From contig JAKSZU010000002.1 in the NCBI GenBank assembly GCA_026018925.1, positions 15,218,162-15,282,161 of the forward strand: a stretch of 64,000 bases of DNA, written 5' to 3'. How positions within the stretch are numbered: the stretch's first letter is position 1; every line of letters begins with the position of its first letter. Source of the DNA: Tupaia tana (taxonomy: Eukaryota; Chordata; Mammalia; Scandentia; Tupaiidae). The notes under the pieces were generated by a model. That model saw only the letters and a program-made list of their open reading frames with translations. It had not been told where the DNA came from and did no database searches. Positions 20,085 to 31,911 of this stretch are shown here, one piece after another. The position numbers were made by a program, and so were the translations under genes.

Positions 20085-20850
20085 ACTGAACACTGCTCTA
20101 CAGGAAGGTGTTACAATTACCGATTTAACTTATTCCATATTCATAGAACTATCTAGGTTTTCTGTTTCTTCCAGCAAAAATAATTTTCTAAGATTCTGGC
20201 TTCTAGGGCTGTCCAGGGGCATCGAACCTCTGGCTGTCATTCTCTTGTCTGTGGTTTGCCTTTTCTCTCTGGCTTCTTTAAGAACCTCTTTATATGAGTT
20301 CTACTCTTCTCCTTATTTCACTTGTGATTCTTTGGGTTCCCCAAATCTGGGGACTGGTGTCTTTCACTAGTTGTAGAAGTTCTTCACTTTCTCTTAAATG
20401 GGACCTCCTCCGCAGTCTCTGCTATTCCTGCTGGAACTTGGGCTTGCCCGCTCTGGCCTCACCCCTTCCCCGTCTCCTGCACACTCGCCCGTCTCTCAGT
20501 ATGGAGTTTCAGATCAATTCTGCCCCGTCTAGGTCACTGACTAGCTTCAGGTATGCCTCACCCCCATGTTAGCCCACTCCTAAATGTTTATTTTCAGGTT
20601 TTCTATTTTTCCACCCTAAGAGTGCCGTTTCATTCTTTCGCAAACATTTTCGGTGTCCGCGGTCTCTTGTTCCTTACTCATAATCTACCAAGTCGCCCCC
20701 CTCCCTGTACGTGTGATGGTCTCCACTCCGAGTCAGTCCGGAGCACGGTTCTGCTGGCTCTCATTTCCACCCGTTCGTATTCCTTGTTCTCCGTGTCGCA
20801 CTGCCGCGTGTGTGCAGCAGTCCACCCTCCCCTGCCCCGTGTCTGAGGGG
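20085..20850. repeat. Possible old L1M remnant
   Basis: Pyrimidine-rich text such as TTTGGGTTCCCCAAATCTGG and GGTGTCTTTCACTAGTTGTA resembles the inverted 5' region of ancient L1M elements. No frame is intact. Weak call. Confidence 0.35.
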
Positions 20851-21280
20851 CCACGTCCTGTGACCCCAGGGCACTGTGAAAACCCAGATCGCTGTCTCTG
20901 CATGACGGCGCTCTGACTCTCAGTTCCGGTACCTGAGACGGCAGCCGAGTGACTGCCAGGCCGTAGTGCGGATAGTGTGGGAGGCAGGACGGGAGAGGGC
21001 CGGCTGGGTGGGGCCGGGGGTGTGGGGTCTCAGCTGCTCGGGGCACACGACTTCCAGCCCGTGCACTGTTACCAGGACCTTCCATCTCACATTCCTGGCC
21101 ACGGCTGACGGTTGGGTGGGTCAGGCCAGGAGACGGGGCCGCAGTGCTCATTCGCTGGAGGCGCTCTCGGTGCCCACCAGAACCAGTGGAGAGCCAGCCA
21201 GCGGCCAGGCGGCAGCTCCGCAGTTTAGCATCTCCTCATCCGCGTCTAGTCTGACGCCATGGTCTGATTCTTTTTTTTAA
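20851..21280. other. Unique stretch
   Basis: About 430 bp with no gene or repeat family recognised. Confidence 0.5.
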
Positions 21281-21296
21281 AAAATCATTTACTTGG

Positions 21297-21548
21297 GAAC
21301 CAGCAGTTAGCGTAATGGCTGTGTCGCTGGATTCCCACGTAGTCGACCGCGGTTCGCGTCCCGGACCCGATGGCTTAAATCTCATGCGGGGCGCGTGTGT
21401 GTGCATGCCCGATTCCGAGAGGAGGATGGAGGAGAAGGGATTGCGGCGTGACCATCCCCCCTGGGGGGTGATTTCTCGCTTTCTGTCTCTATGTCTCTCT
21501 CTGTCTGGCGAGCGCACGCACCCTATAGCAAAAATCTCTCCAAAAAAA
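21297..21548 (+). mobile_element. tRNA-derived SINE, long form (young)
   Basis: Near-consensus copy. Target-site duplication AAATCATTTACTT at about 21283-21295 and 21549-21560. Confidence 0.95.
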
Positions 21549-21574
21549 AATCATTTACTTAATTGTATTTGTTC

Positions 21575-21728
21575 ATTTATTTATTTTAAAAATTTGCTAC
21601 AGGGCACGTGTGCTCTCCAGAGAGAGGCAGAGAGAGGGGTAATGAAGAAGCAAGCCACCAGGTCCAGGCCTGGAACTGTGGTCGGCCATATGGGAGTCCA
21701 GTGCCGACCCCGCATCACCTGCTGGCCC
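21575..21728 (-). mobile_element. tRNA-derived SINE, short form
   Basis: Inverted: AT-rich tail, AGAGAGAGGCAGAGAGAGGG, head CATATGGGAGTCCAGTGCCG and ATCACCTGCTGGCCCC. Confidence 0.85.
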
Positions 21729-22528
21729 CAGAGTCGGATTCTTAATCCACGTAGTTAGTCCAGTATCGACTTGCTGTCTTAGCCTCCTGAGTGGAAAAAA
21801 CGAAGTGTGATACAGAAATACGCACACGCAGACCTGAGCCCTCAGGGCAGAGGGTGCTGGACCTACCCACCGCCTCCCGCCAGGGCGTCAGGAACGCTCA
21901 CCCCCCTCCCACTCCTGCCTATACCTGGGAATCCCGGGTTTCCACCTCTGAGCTGTTGGACCGCCCCATGTCCAGCCCTGGGGTCCCAGTCCCCTCCCCT
22001 TCATGGGGGCTCTCTCTCGCTCTCGCTCGCTTTCTCTCTCTCACGCACGCGTGCTCGCTCTCTCTTGCTCTCACCCCGGGCATCCCCAGAGCTGCCAGGT
22101 GGGAGATCTTGCACTCGGAGCCTGCTCTGCCCCGACTCCCTTCCTCCCATCGCCAGCTCCCACCCCCACTCCGCTCTGTCCTTGGACCTGGGGAGAACTA
22201 CACCCTCTGCAGGAGCTGACCACCACGCGGTGAGTCAGAATCAACTGCTCCATCGTCAGGGGAGCCGTGGGCCTGGGGGCGGCAGTCATCCTGGAAGGAG
22301 CAGCTGCCCCCCTCGGGAGCTCTGGAAGGGTAAGCCTAGAAGAAAGACCAAGAGACTTCTCTTAAAGACACTCGTGTTTAGGTTTTTCTACACTCTTAAG
22401 TGGTGTTACTGCCAAGGTGTATTTTTTCTGCAAATACAAGGATTTGTTCATTTCAATCAACTTCATGACATTAGCCTTTTTTGGATCACAGACCTCCTTA
22501 AGAATCTACTTTAGAAACACACACACGG
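21729..22528. other. Unique stretch with CT-rich run
   Basis: No gene recognised. A CTCTCGCTCT-type run lies at 22006-22070. Open frames across it are compositional. Confidence 0.55.
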
Positions 22529-22678
22529 GACCAGCAGGTGGTGTGATGGTTAAGGTGCTGGACACTCCCGCCACGGTTCAAATCCCCAATCTGGTGGCTT
22601 GCTTTCTCACTCTCTCTCTCTCTCTCTCTGGTCAAAGTAAAATAAAATAAAATAATTAAATAAATAATTTTTTAAAAG
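22529..22678 (+). mobile_element. tRNA-derived SINE, short form
   Basis: Head GGACCAGCAGGTGGTGTGAT with B-box-like CGGTTCAAATCC, then TCTCTCTCTC and an AAATAAAATAAA tail. Confidence 0.9.
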
Positions 22679-23221
22679 AAATACATGCACTCACTCTCTC
22701 CCTAGGACCGTCTGCACAGATGCACAGGACATATACCCCCAGAGTATGTGCCCAGCCCCCGGCTTTCGAACCCAGCACTCAGCACCAGCCCTCCTCAGTC
22801 CATGCAGACCCCGGGCTCTCCGCAGTAGTTTCCCGTGCTGACTGCTCCCCGGGCACATTTGCCAAATCCCCACCTCCCCTCCTGGTTGTCTGAGTCCACA
22901 AGGACGTTGTATCTCTGTCCACAGCAGAGTGTGTTCACCCATGGGCTCGGCCACCCCACTCGCTTCCTCCAGGCCAGCCGCAGGGCCTTCGAGAGCGCAT
23001 GTGATCAACCAGAAATTCTCATCATTGGGGAAATTGCAAATACTCTCGGAAAATTTGGAAATAAACCATACAACGTTTAGATCAGCATTTTATACACAGC
23101 AATTCTACTTGGGAGGGTGTTTGAGAACCATAGATTTCGGCTAAATATGACAGCAACTGCTTGTAGCAAGACTTCCCAGCAAAACCAGTGATCAGAGCGA
23201 TAAAAACAAACTGATACCAAC
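22679..23221. other. Unique stretch
   Basis: About 540 bp with no feature recognised. Confidence 0.55.
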
Positions 23222-24079
23222 AAGGATGTGCGACTGTGTTAGTGTGCCCGTGTGTGTGTGTGTGTTAACAGGAATGTGCGACTGTGTCAGTGTGCCCGTG
23301 TGTGTGTGTGTGTGTTTGTGTGTGTGTGTTAACAAGGATGTGTGGCTGTGTCTGTGTGCCCATGTGTGTGTGTGCGTGTGTGTGTGTGTTAACAAGGATG
23401 TGCGGCTGTGTCAGTGTGCCCGTGTGTGTGTGTGTGAACAAGGATGTGCGGCTATGTCTCTGTGTGTGTGTGTGTGTGTGTGTGTGTTAACAAGGATGTG
23501 CGACTGTGTCAGTGTGCCCGTGTGTGTGTGTGTGTGTGTGAACAAGGATGTGTGACTGTGTCAGTGTGCCCGTGTGTGTGTGTGCCCGTGTGTGTGTGTG
23601 AACAAGGATGTGCGACTGTGTCGGTGTGCCTGTGTGTGTGTGTGTGGGGGGGTTAACAAGGATATGTGGCTATGTCTGTGTGTGTGTGCGTGTGTGTGTG
23701 TTAACAAGGATATGTGTCTGTATCAGTATGCCTGTGTGTGTATGTGTGTGAACAAGGATGTGCGGCTATGTCTGTGTGTGTGTGTGTGTGTGAACAAGGA
23801 TGTGCGGCTGTGTCAGTGTGCCCGTGTGTTTGTGTGTGTGTGTGTATGTGTGTGAACAAGGATGTGTGACTGTGTCAGTGTGCCCGTGTGTGTGTGTGTG
23901 TTAACAAGAATGTGCGACTGTGTCAGTGTGCCCGTGTGTGTGTGTGTTAACAAGGATGTGCGGCTGTGTCAGTGTGCCCGTGTGTGTGTGTGCCTGTGTG
24001 TGTTAACAAGGATGTGTGGCTGTGTCAGTGTGCCCGTGTATGTGTGCCCGTGTGTGTGTGTGTGTGTGTGTGTGTGTAG
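23222..24079 (+). repeat. TG-rich minisatellite
   Basis: About 16 units of 45-60 bp. Each has a non-repetitive core (AACAAGGATGTGCGACTG, TGTCAGTGTGCCCG) followed by a (TG)n run of variable length. Cys/Val- and Thr/His-rich open frames through it are artefacts of the repeat. Confidence 0.97.
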
Positions 24080-24778
24080 GAAACAAATCTAATCTGCCCT
24101 GCAGCTCGCATGCAGCCTGACCTGGCGATGAAGCATTTGCATGTGCTGCCTGTGTGGGCTCAGAGGCAGGGCTGCACGTCTGCGTGTCGGAGAACTGGCC
24201 CGGGGACCAGAGGACAGCTCCTGCAGCACATCCAGACGAGCTCTCTCTGTGGTTACGGGCTAGGGTGCCCAGGAGAACTCCATCCATGCCATCTTTAGAG
24301 GGCGGCAATCAGGGTGGGCCTGGAACGTCTGGGCCAGTGTGCAAGCCCGGCAGGCCCTGGGGCTCTCTGCAGTCCCTGCCCACGAGCCACACCTCCTGAC
24401 AGGGCAGGGCGAGCCGGTCACAGGCGGGGCTTTACGTGAGACAGTGACTCTCTTTGAAGACACCCATAGAAAAGCAGATGTTGATAAAACCCCAATTAAT
24501 AGAGGACTGAACCCCGTGTCTCCAGCAGACGTGACCGTGTCACATCGGACCAGGCTGCTGCGAACACGGCTGCTCACGAACCCAGCCTGAGCGTGCGGAG
24601 CCGGGCTGCAGCAGGACGTCTCCCCGTCAGAGGCCGGCTCGGCGCCCTACGAGCTTTTGATCAGTTTGGGCCAGGATGACAAATGCCACTACTCCACAAA
24701 CACGAGCTGCGAGCCCCAAGTCCATTCTCCATGTGATCCGCTGTCCTACGTCAGTCAGGGACACAGGGAGGCTGTGTT
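24080..24778. other. Unique stretch
   Basis: About 700 bp with no gene or repeat family recognised. Confidence 0.55.
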
Positions 24779-24792
24779 AGAAGAGGATGAGT

Positions 24793-25035
24793 TTGTTCGT
24801 TTGTTTGCCATAGGGTGTGTGCACTCGCCAGAGAGAGACAGAGACGACAGAGAGAAGGGAAGTGAGAAGTCACCCTGCGAGGATGGCCGTGCCACACTCC
24901 CTTCTCTTCTGCCTCCTCTCGGGATTTTGGGTACACACACGTGCCCAGCATGATTTCAAGCCACCAGGCCCGGGACAAACCACGTCGCCTGTGCGGGAGT
25001 CCTGCACTGTAACCACATGCCACCCACTGTCCCTG
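24793..25035 (-). mobile_element. tRNA-derived SINE, long form
   Basis: Inverted copy. Target-site duplication GAAGAGGATGAG ending at 24791 and at 25036-25047. Confidence 0.93.
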
Positions 25036-25047
25036 GAAGAGGATGAG

Positions 25048-26130
25048 CTGTACTGACATCCAGCTCTTCCACAGAGCAGCTGGCAGGCAGCCCCCTGCCC
25101 CTTCTTCCTGATGTCACGGGTGTGAAATGCCTGGCACAGAGACACACCCTGACACGGGTCATGGGTGGAGGAGCCCGGCAGGCAGGACAGGCCCTGGCAG
25201 AGCAGACGTGGCTGAGGACGTCACCTCCACCAGGACCTCAGCTTTCAAAGAGCTGGTACGGGGGGGGGGGGGGGGGGTACCCGCAGCCCGTCTCATCAGT
25301 GGACCCAACCCCAGCTGCCCCAGGAGCGGTATCACGCTTACACACAGGCTAGGGGACCAAGTCTGAGCCCGGCTGGGGCCAGGGAGGCCGTGCAGAGGGA
25401 GGTGGAGGCTGGCCGGGGCCCCGCACTGCCTGTTCCTGCCTCCCGGGAGACGCGGACGCTTGTCCTTAGTGAGGGAGGAGGGCCTGGCCAGGCGCCCATG
25501 CGTTCTCGTGTCGGAGAGCTCCACAGCCTGCCACACCAGCTAGCCAGAGGCAGGGGACAGGCAGTGGGCCACACACCGTTGGCCCTCTCAGGGTCTCCAG
25601 CATGGGCAGGTGGCAAGGGGCAGACGTCAAGCCCTGTCCCACGAGGAAGACGCCATGATGCGGAGGAGTAGGGGGTGAGTGCAGGGGGCACCCAGAAAGG
25701 CTCCCTGGAGAAGGTGGTCCTGGGGCTGCTAGGACCTAAAGAGGGATCTGCCAGACCAAAAGGGAACCTGAGTTTCTTAACCCTCAGTCCTGTGCCCTTC
25801 CACTGCCAAACTCTCGCCAAAACCTCACGTGTGCTGTTACAATTTTTGCACAGATTTCTCATTTCCCGTTTGTATTTCTCTACTCACATGCAGCGTGCGG
25901 TGGCTGGGCCTCCAGCTTTTGCGTTAGAGCCTTTCTTCTTCCGGGCTGGGCTCTCACACGCCAGGAAGGTGAGGGGTGCTCGCGGGGGCGCTCGCGGGGC
26001 CAGAGCAGCGGGTGCGGCGTCCCTGGGCCGGACTTCACGCTGTGTGTGCGCTTCTGGGGACATGTAATCCAGCTTTGGGAAGCGACAGTCACCTTTACTT
26101 TCCGTTGCTGTTTTCATTACATTCCCAATA
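25048..26130. other. Unique stretch with G18 run
   Basis: No gene recognised. A run of about 18 G residues at 25260-25277. A GGGTGTGAAAT T-box-like motif at 25118-25128. Confidence 0.55.
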
Positions 26131-26145
26131 TGAGAAATAATTTTT

Positions 26146-26362
26146 TTAATTGCCAGAGTGCACGTGCTCTTGCCAGCGACAGCGAGAGAGCACGCACCCA
26201 CAATGGGCGTGTCACACACTCCCCCTCTCCGTCCCGTCGGGATTCTCAGTATGCAGGCATGCACGCCCCGTGTGCTTTCCGAGCCACAGGGCCGGGGTTC
26301 AAACTGGTGGGCCACCAGGATCCAGCTGTCTTGACCACTAGACTACGGGGCCAGTTCAAGAA
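26146..26362 (-). mobile_element. tRNA-derived SINE, long form (older)
   Basis: Inverted: GTGCACGTGCTCTTGCCAGC, CACACTCCCCCTCTCCGTCC, head GGGTTCAAACTGG and ACTACGGGGCCAG. Target-site duplication GAGAAATAATTTTT at 26132-26145 and about 26366-26379. Confidence 0.88.
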
Positions 26363-26379
26363 TACGAGAAATAATTTTT

Positions 26380-27240
26380 AAACAAATCCACCCAGTTGGA
26401 CTGCTCGTGATCAATACTCTATGTCTTTGCTCACCCTAAATTTTTATCATTTGGTGTTTTAGAGAGCATTTAGACCCCGTGACCCTCCGGGTCTGTCCCC
26501 TCGGAGGTCGGAACCGAGAGGTGACGCGGCCAGCACCACGAGCCTGCGGAAAGGCGGAAACCATGCACCGAAGGTGGCTGTGTGGCTTTGTTGCTTTTCA
26601 GTTAAGCCCACAAATAGATTTTGATTTCTCTGAAAGCAAAGTGACGTCTGTCCTCTGGCCATGCCCGCACCGAGCTCGCCAGCGGAACCTCGGTCTGGTA
26701 CCAACGGCCTGGGTCGCCCTTGGTGGTCATGGTGGCCCCCGAGGGCCCGCAGAGGTCGAACCGTGAAGTGTGACAATGGCTGCAGGGAGAGGCGGCTCCG
26801 CATCCCGCTGCCCACGCCGCCCCATGCTGCCCCCAGACCAGCAGGACACTGACCAGACCTCGGGCTGGGCCTCCGTGCACGTCTGCAAACCGGCCGTCTC
26901 TCTGGAGCAGGCTGCTCGAGTAGCACCAACCCGAGAAAACAAACACAAGGGCAGAGCTGTCGGCTCGCACGCCTTGAATACACAGCGGCTGCTGCCACAG
27001 GGCCTCGGCAATTTTTCCTGCTGGACGCCTCTGGCTAGACCCCGTCCCGCAAGAAGGATGGCGGCGAGCACCTCCAGAGCGTGTCCGTGGCGTTTCCAAA
27101 GGGCAAGTGATGCCCGCAGCGCCAAAGCCACGTGGGACGGGCCCGCACGAGCCTCGAGGCCCCTGTGTACCCAGGGGCCACCATGTGATTCTGCTGCAGG
27201 CCCGCTGAGGCCAGGCAGCCGTGGCATAAAGACTCTGCCG
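26380..27240. other. Unique stretch
   Basis: About 860 bp, GC-rich. No gene recognised; the long open frames are unlike known proteins. Confidence 0.5.
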
Positions 27241-27345
27241 GGGTGACTCCCTCCGCCTCTCCCTCCCTTTCTCTCTCTCCCTCTCTCTCCCTCCCTCTCT
27301 CTGTCTCTGCCTTTCTTTCTAGTGAAAGAATCAACCAATCAATAA
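27241..27345 (+). mobile_element. SINE 3' end fragment
   Basis: CT-rich tract followed by AATCAACCAATCAATAAAG resembles the 3' end of the local SINE. No convincing head upstream. Confidence 0.4.
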
Positions 27346-27639
27346 AGCCTGGCATAACATGGGCCCAAACCCGGAAAGTGTGGGCCTTCAGGAGCCCCGG
27401 AGTTGGAGGGGAGGCCCCTGGAGCAGGTTAGATCTCCTGTACCCACTCACTGCTCACTGGCCAAGGGCCTAGCCTCTGGGCCTGCTTTCTGACCTGTGAT
27501 ATGTGACAACACTCAGACCGGGGGCTGCTCTGAGGAGGGGACATGCCCTGGCGGGAGAAGCTCACGCCCAGTGCCTGAACACAACTGGGCCCAGGGATCC
27601 TGCTTCTCTGCTAAGGACGCTGATCAAGGAGGCAACACC
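27346..27639. other. Unique stretch
   Basis: About 290 bp with no feature recognised. Confidence 0.5.
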
Positions 27640-27832
27640 TGGGCCAGCAGGGGCATAGTGACCGGGTGCTGGACTCCCGCAGGACCAGCAGCGCTCGAGT
27701 TCAGGGCCTGGAGGCACGCCAGGTGCCTGTGGTGTGTGCCCGAAGTCCTGAGCAGAGAATGGAGGAGGGATGCAGCGTGGCCATGGCCCTAGGCGTGCTT
27801 TCTCACTTCCTGTCTCTGTCTCTCTGTGGAGG
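27640..27832 (+). mobile_element. tRNA-derived SINE, long form (old, shortened)
   Basis: Head GGGCCAGCAGGGGCATAGTG and GGTGCTGGACTCCCGCAGG, then CCGAAGTCCTGAGCAGAGAA. The 3' end is decayed. Confidence 0.7.
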
Positions 27833-29395
27833 TCCCCCTCCCTGCCTCCCGGCTGCATCCTGGGACAGAGGCTTTGTGTGTCTTCAGCCAGCCCTCCTGG
27901 AGGGGCCACGGGGGAACCCGGGTTCCCCTCAGCCCTCTCCCGGTGACATTCGTGAGGATGCGGCCCTCTGGGTAGGGCCTGCAGTGGCACCTTCCCACAT
28001 GGCCGCTCACTGGGTTCTGACGAGGAGTACTCACCTCCCGGGGCCAACAAGTGACCTGCCGTGTTACTGGCCCTGGGCCTCGGGGCCTTCATCCTTCCCC
28101 TGGGAGGCCAGGGCCCCCACACAAAGGCACGCAGGCCAGGTGAGGGGCTCCTGAGCTGACGGCAAAGCCCTCGGGGGCTCGCGGCTGGGCGGAGGCCTCC
28201 AGGGGCCACGGGCAGGCAGTCAGGGCTGGTCCCTTTAGCAGGAGCAGGGCCTGAGCTGCCAGCTCGCCTGCTGTGTGTCTGCTCACGGCTTGGCAAACAC
28301 CAAGGCGGAAACAAAGCTTTCGTCAGCTCCTGGGAACAACTGTTTGACAAATTGCTTTCCCTGGGAAAGTACTCAGGTCTATGGGAGGGCACAAAAGAAT
28401 TAGAAGGCACAGCACCTGCGTCTGAGGCGTCCACAGATCTCAAACAGCCAAAGAATACCATTCAAAGAAGGGCAATTTCGGCCTCAGAGTATGCAGGACT
28501 GAGTGGGAGGACGATCTAGATCCTGGAAGGCTGTCTGGAGGAGGTGATAGGTTAGCAGAAGAGGGGAGGAAGTAAAGGAGTGATCAGAGCCGGTCTCAGG
28601 GAAGTCCCCTGTCTGGTCTAAAGGAAGCACAGTGTCTTACTGCAATAGTGGAGCGGCTGGCCTTCTGGAAAGGCATTGCTGCTGTTTCTAACTCACAGCA
28701 TGTGCTCGTGTACCAGAGAGAGGGAACTCTGGGCGGGCCTCATCACGCCGTGACCCCTCACCCCAGCCCCTAGCTAGTCAGGGTCAAGTGCAGGCGTGCA
28801 CGCACCCCTGGGACCCCACTGCAGCCGGCCGTGGGGCTTTCTGCACCGCAGTCCAGCTCCATCGACCATGCCGCTGGCCGGGCCTGGAAGCCCATTTCAG
28901 CGCCATGGGCGGCTGGGCTGGCTGCTGACCAGGCCGCGGCCACCTTCCCTGCTGTCTGTCTCGGAGGCCCTCCCCTGGAAGGGCCCTGACCTGGGAAGCT
29001 TGCCCCCCAAGACCCGGCCTTGCCAGTGGCAGGAGTTGGGCACCTCCCACCACGCTGGAGACCCGAGGCCGCGCTGACCTGCTGGGTGTGACAGGCCCCG
29101 TCGGTGGATGCTCAGGATGACGTTTGCAGTCAGCCCTGTCTCCTGCCATCCGCCGGGACCAGAGCCCTGGTGCGCCTAGAGGGAGGGTGTCACTCACTCT
29201 GAGGCACCAGGATCACTCTGCGGAGTGAACAGACTCCGAGCAATGCCAGGATTGACTGCAGACATGCCAGCTTGCCCAGAGCGGGCGTCCCTTCGTCCCA
29301 GGCGTCGATAGGAACCCTACATCTTCCTGTCTCTCCTACAGAGATAAGCACGATGCAAACCAAAGGAAAAAGATGCAAACTGAGGACATTTGAAC
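27833..29395. other. Unique stretch, candidate regulatory segment inside
   Basis: About 1.5 kb without repeat or gene. At 28290-28380 is a motif-rich segment with GGAAACAAAGCTTTCG (TCF/LEF-like); see findings. Confidence 0.5.
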
Positions 29396-29399
29396 ATTT

Positions 29400-29652
29400 G
29401 TATTTTTCGTTTTTAAAGTTTTTGCTATGAGGCACGTGGACTTGCCAGTGAGACAGAGAAAGAGAAAGTGAGAAATCCCCCCCCCCCCCCCGGGTGATGG
29501 CCTCACAGCAGTCCCTTCTCCCCCAGTCTCCTCTTGGGGTCTTGGGCATGCACGCACAGCGCGATTTCCAAGCCACCAGGTCCAGGACTCGAACCATGAA
29601 ATCGGCTATGTGGGCTCCAGTGTCTTAACTTCCCTGCCACCTGCTGGCTTCT
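29400..29652 (-). mobile_element. tRNA-derived SINE, long form, with C15 expansion
   Basis: Inverted copy. Where other copies have the CCCCCC/GGGGGG hairpin, this one has 15 consecutive C residues (29477-29491). Head ends TCCCTGCCACCTGCTGGC. Confidence 0.92.
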
Positions 29653-29655
29653 GAA

Positions 29656-31017
29656 TGCTGGTTTCGGATCTTTTTAAACTCGAGGTTCACAGGTTTTATT
29701 AGCTACACCCATGGGCAGGAAGTCTCCAAAGTGTGAAATTAAATCCCACAAACCCCTTCAGTAGCCGTCTGCCCGGGAAAGGCCCAGCAGCCGCACGGGT
29801 GGACGCCCAGCTCCTGGGTCCCCACCTGTGGACTGGCCGCAGGGCTCCCACCTCACGGGCCGGATGGAGGGGAGACGCTGCTGCGTTCGGCCGGGTCCTG
29901 CCGTGTTCCCATGGCTGTTTGGATGGGTTTAGTCCAAACAGGAATATTTTGAAACATTCAACCAAATTCTGCTGGAGAGGACTGAGGCTGGGACGGCTAG
30001 ATCCAGGGGCAGCCGCAGGGCTCCGGGCTCAGGGGCAGCCCAGGACCAGGAGTCCTGTTTGCATTTCCGAGGCCAGGACACACTTTTCCCATAAGTCGCC
30101 ATTTCCCCAACTATTCTAACTGATTAAAGGGTGCTAGAAAATTGCTCAGGCCCTGGGATTGCAACAACAAAGGCTTGGTTTCTCCTTTCAATCAAAACAG
30201 CCTGGCTGCCCGATTCAAATGCTAATGGCCGGGGCCTGAATTGGCCACTAACTGAGGGGGCCGCTTTCCCAGCAGATGACCACAGGGGCAGTCCTGGGCA
30301 GGGGCCTCCGGGACTTTTGGTCAGAGAGCTTCCTGGGAAGCGGCCTCTTGGCTGTCTAGGGTGCAGGGCGCCCCACGGCTTGTCTCTGGGGAGGGGAGCC
30401 CTCACCCAAACTGCCAGGCGCGGAGGAACGGGCAGCCTCTCAGCAGCCCGCGTATCCAGGAAGGCCCTCCAGCAGACCTGGCATGCTCTGGGGTTCTCCG
30501 TGGGGGAAACTGACGGTGCTGTCACCTTCGATCGAAGTCCTTCGAGGTGGCCCAGCTGCCCCTCCTCCTGCTCGTTCCTCCCTGCCACCCGCCTTCTCTG
30601 TCCTCAGCCCACTGCTTGACTGGCCCTCAATCTCCCACTCCAGAAAGCAGGACCTGGGGCCATGACCAGAGTTCAAGTCACTCTCCTTCAGAAGGTGAGC
30701 CGGGCCAGCCCTGGCCCTGTGCTCCTGGGTGCCAGTGGCCTGTCCAGTATTAGGGCGCAAGAGGCCAGCGGCCACATTGTGCATAGCTGCAGGGACGTGC
30801 ACTCGGGCAGATGGGATCTGCAACCACCGATCACCAGGCCCTGACCAGCAGCCAGGCACGCTAAGCCAGGTGGCCGTCTCCTCAGGGGGCTGCACAGGGT
30901 GGGCGCAGAGGTCCGGCTGCCCGTGCCTGCAGAGCATGGAGGTCCCACAGGGCGCCATGGACGGGTCAGGGCGGGGGATGAGGATGGGTGTCTCAGCCTC
31001 GCTCTGGCCGTGTCCTC
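29656..31017. other. Repeat-free stretch, best candidate enhancer region
   Basis: 1.36 kb with no repeat or gene. The part at 29700-30250 holds GTGTGAAATT (T-box-like), AACAAAGG (SOX/TCF) and TAAT-type homeodomain motifs; see findings. Confidence 0.5.
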
Positions 31018-31126
31018 CCTGTCCTCTCTCTCTCTCCTCTTTCTCTCTCCTCTCTCTCTGTCCTTTCGTCTTTCTCTCTCTCCTCTTTCTCTATCCTCTC
31101 TCTCTCTCTCCCCTCTCTCTTCTCTT

Positions 31127-31162
<36 letters not shown>

Positions 31163-31163
31163 A
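31018..31163 (+). repeat. CT-rich low-complexity tract
   Basis: About 145 bp of TCTCTCC/CTTTCTC repeats, directly before the nested SINEs. Confidence 0.95.
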
Positions 31164-31692
31164 CCAGAAGGCACGTGCACTTAAGAGAGAGAGAGACAGG
31201 GAACCAGCAGTTAGCATAATGGCTATGTCGCTGGACTCCCACGTAGTCGACCATGGTTTGCGTCCCGGACCCGGTGGCTTAAACTCACGCCGGGCGCGTG
31301 TGCATGTGTGCCCAAGATCCCGAGAGGAGAATGGAGGAGAAGGGATTGCGGCATGGCCATCCCCCCTGGGGGGTGATATCTTGCTTTCTGTCTCTCTGTC
31401 TCTCTCTGTCTGGTGAGCGCACTCACCCTATAGCGAAAACCTCTCCAAAAAAATAAATAAATAAAAAAAGAAAAGAAAAAAAGAGAGAGAGAGACAGAGA
31501 GGGAGGAAGCTTTCTCAGTGGGGCGCAATCACGTCACAGTCCCTTCTCTGACATCTCCATCCTGTCCAGATCTGGGCGTACACATGTACCCAGGGTGGCT
31601 TTCACGTCACTGGGGCCGGGACCTAGACCACATTGTCGCGTGGGACCTGGTTCTCTGCGGAGGGCTCAATCGCTGCACTCGGGACTAGCCCC
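31164..31692 (-). mobile_element. Old SINE split by a younger SINE
   Basis: The inverted older copy occupies about 31164-31199 (AGAAGGCACGTGCACTT) and 31481-31692 (ending GGGACTAGCCCC). The 31201-31480 copy interrupts it. Confidence 0.75.
31201..31480 (+). mobile_element. tRNA-derived SINE, long form (young, nested)
   Basis: Near-consensus. The 17-bp duplication AAGAGAGAGAGAGACAG at 31183-31199 and 31481-31497 lies within the older SINE. Confidence 0.95.
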
Positions 31693-31754
31693 AGGACTGT
31701 CTTTAACATTTATTTTTGTATTTGACTTCACACCCTCCACCACGCCCAGCATGG

Positions 31755-31911
31755 CTTTTTTTTTTTTAGCCGTAGGGCGCCTGCCCTTGCCGTGGGTGCA
31801 CTCGCATACACCCGCGCCTGGCATGATTTTCAGGGTGCCAGGTCCAGGGTTCAGACCGTGGTCAGCCAGGTGGGAGTCTCCGCCTTGGCCACTGCACCCC
31901 CGCTGGCCCCC
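31755..31911 (-). mobile_element. tRNA-derived SINE (old)
   Basis: Inverted: poly-T, GCCGTAGGGCGCCTGCCCTT, head GGGTTCAGACCGTGG and GTGGGAGTCTCCGCC, ending CCCGCTGGCCCC. Confidence 0.8.

Noticed and set aside
23222-24092. Cys/Val-rich open frames
   Set aside because: They are translations of a TG-rich tandem repeat, open in several frames at once.
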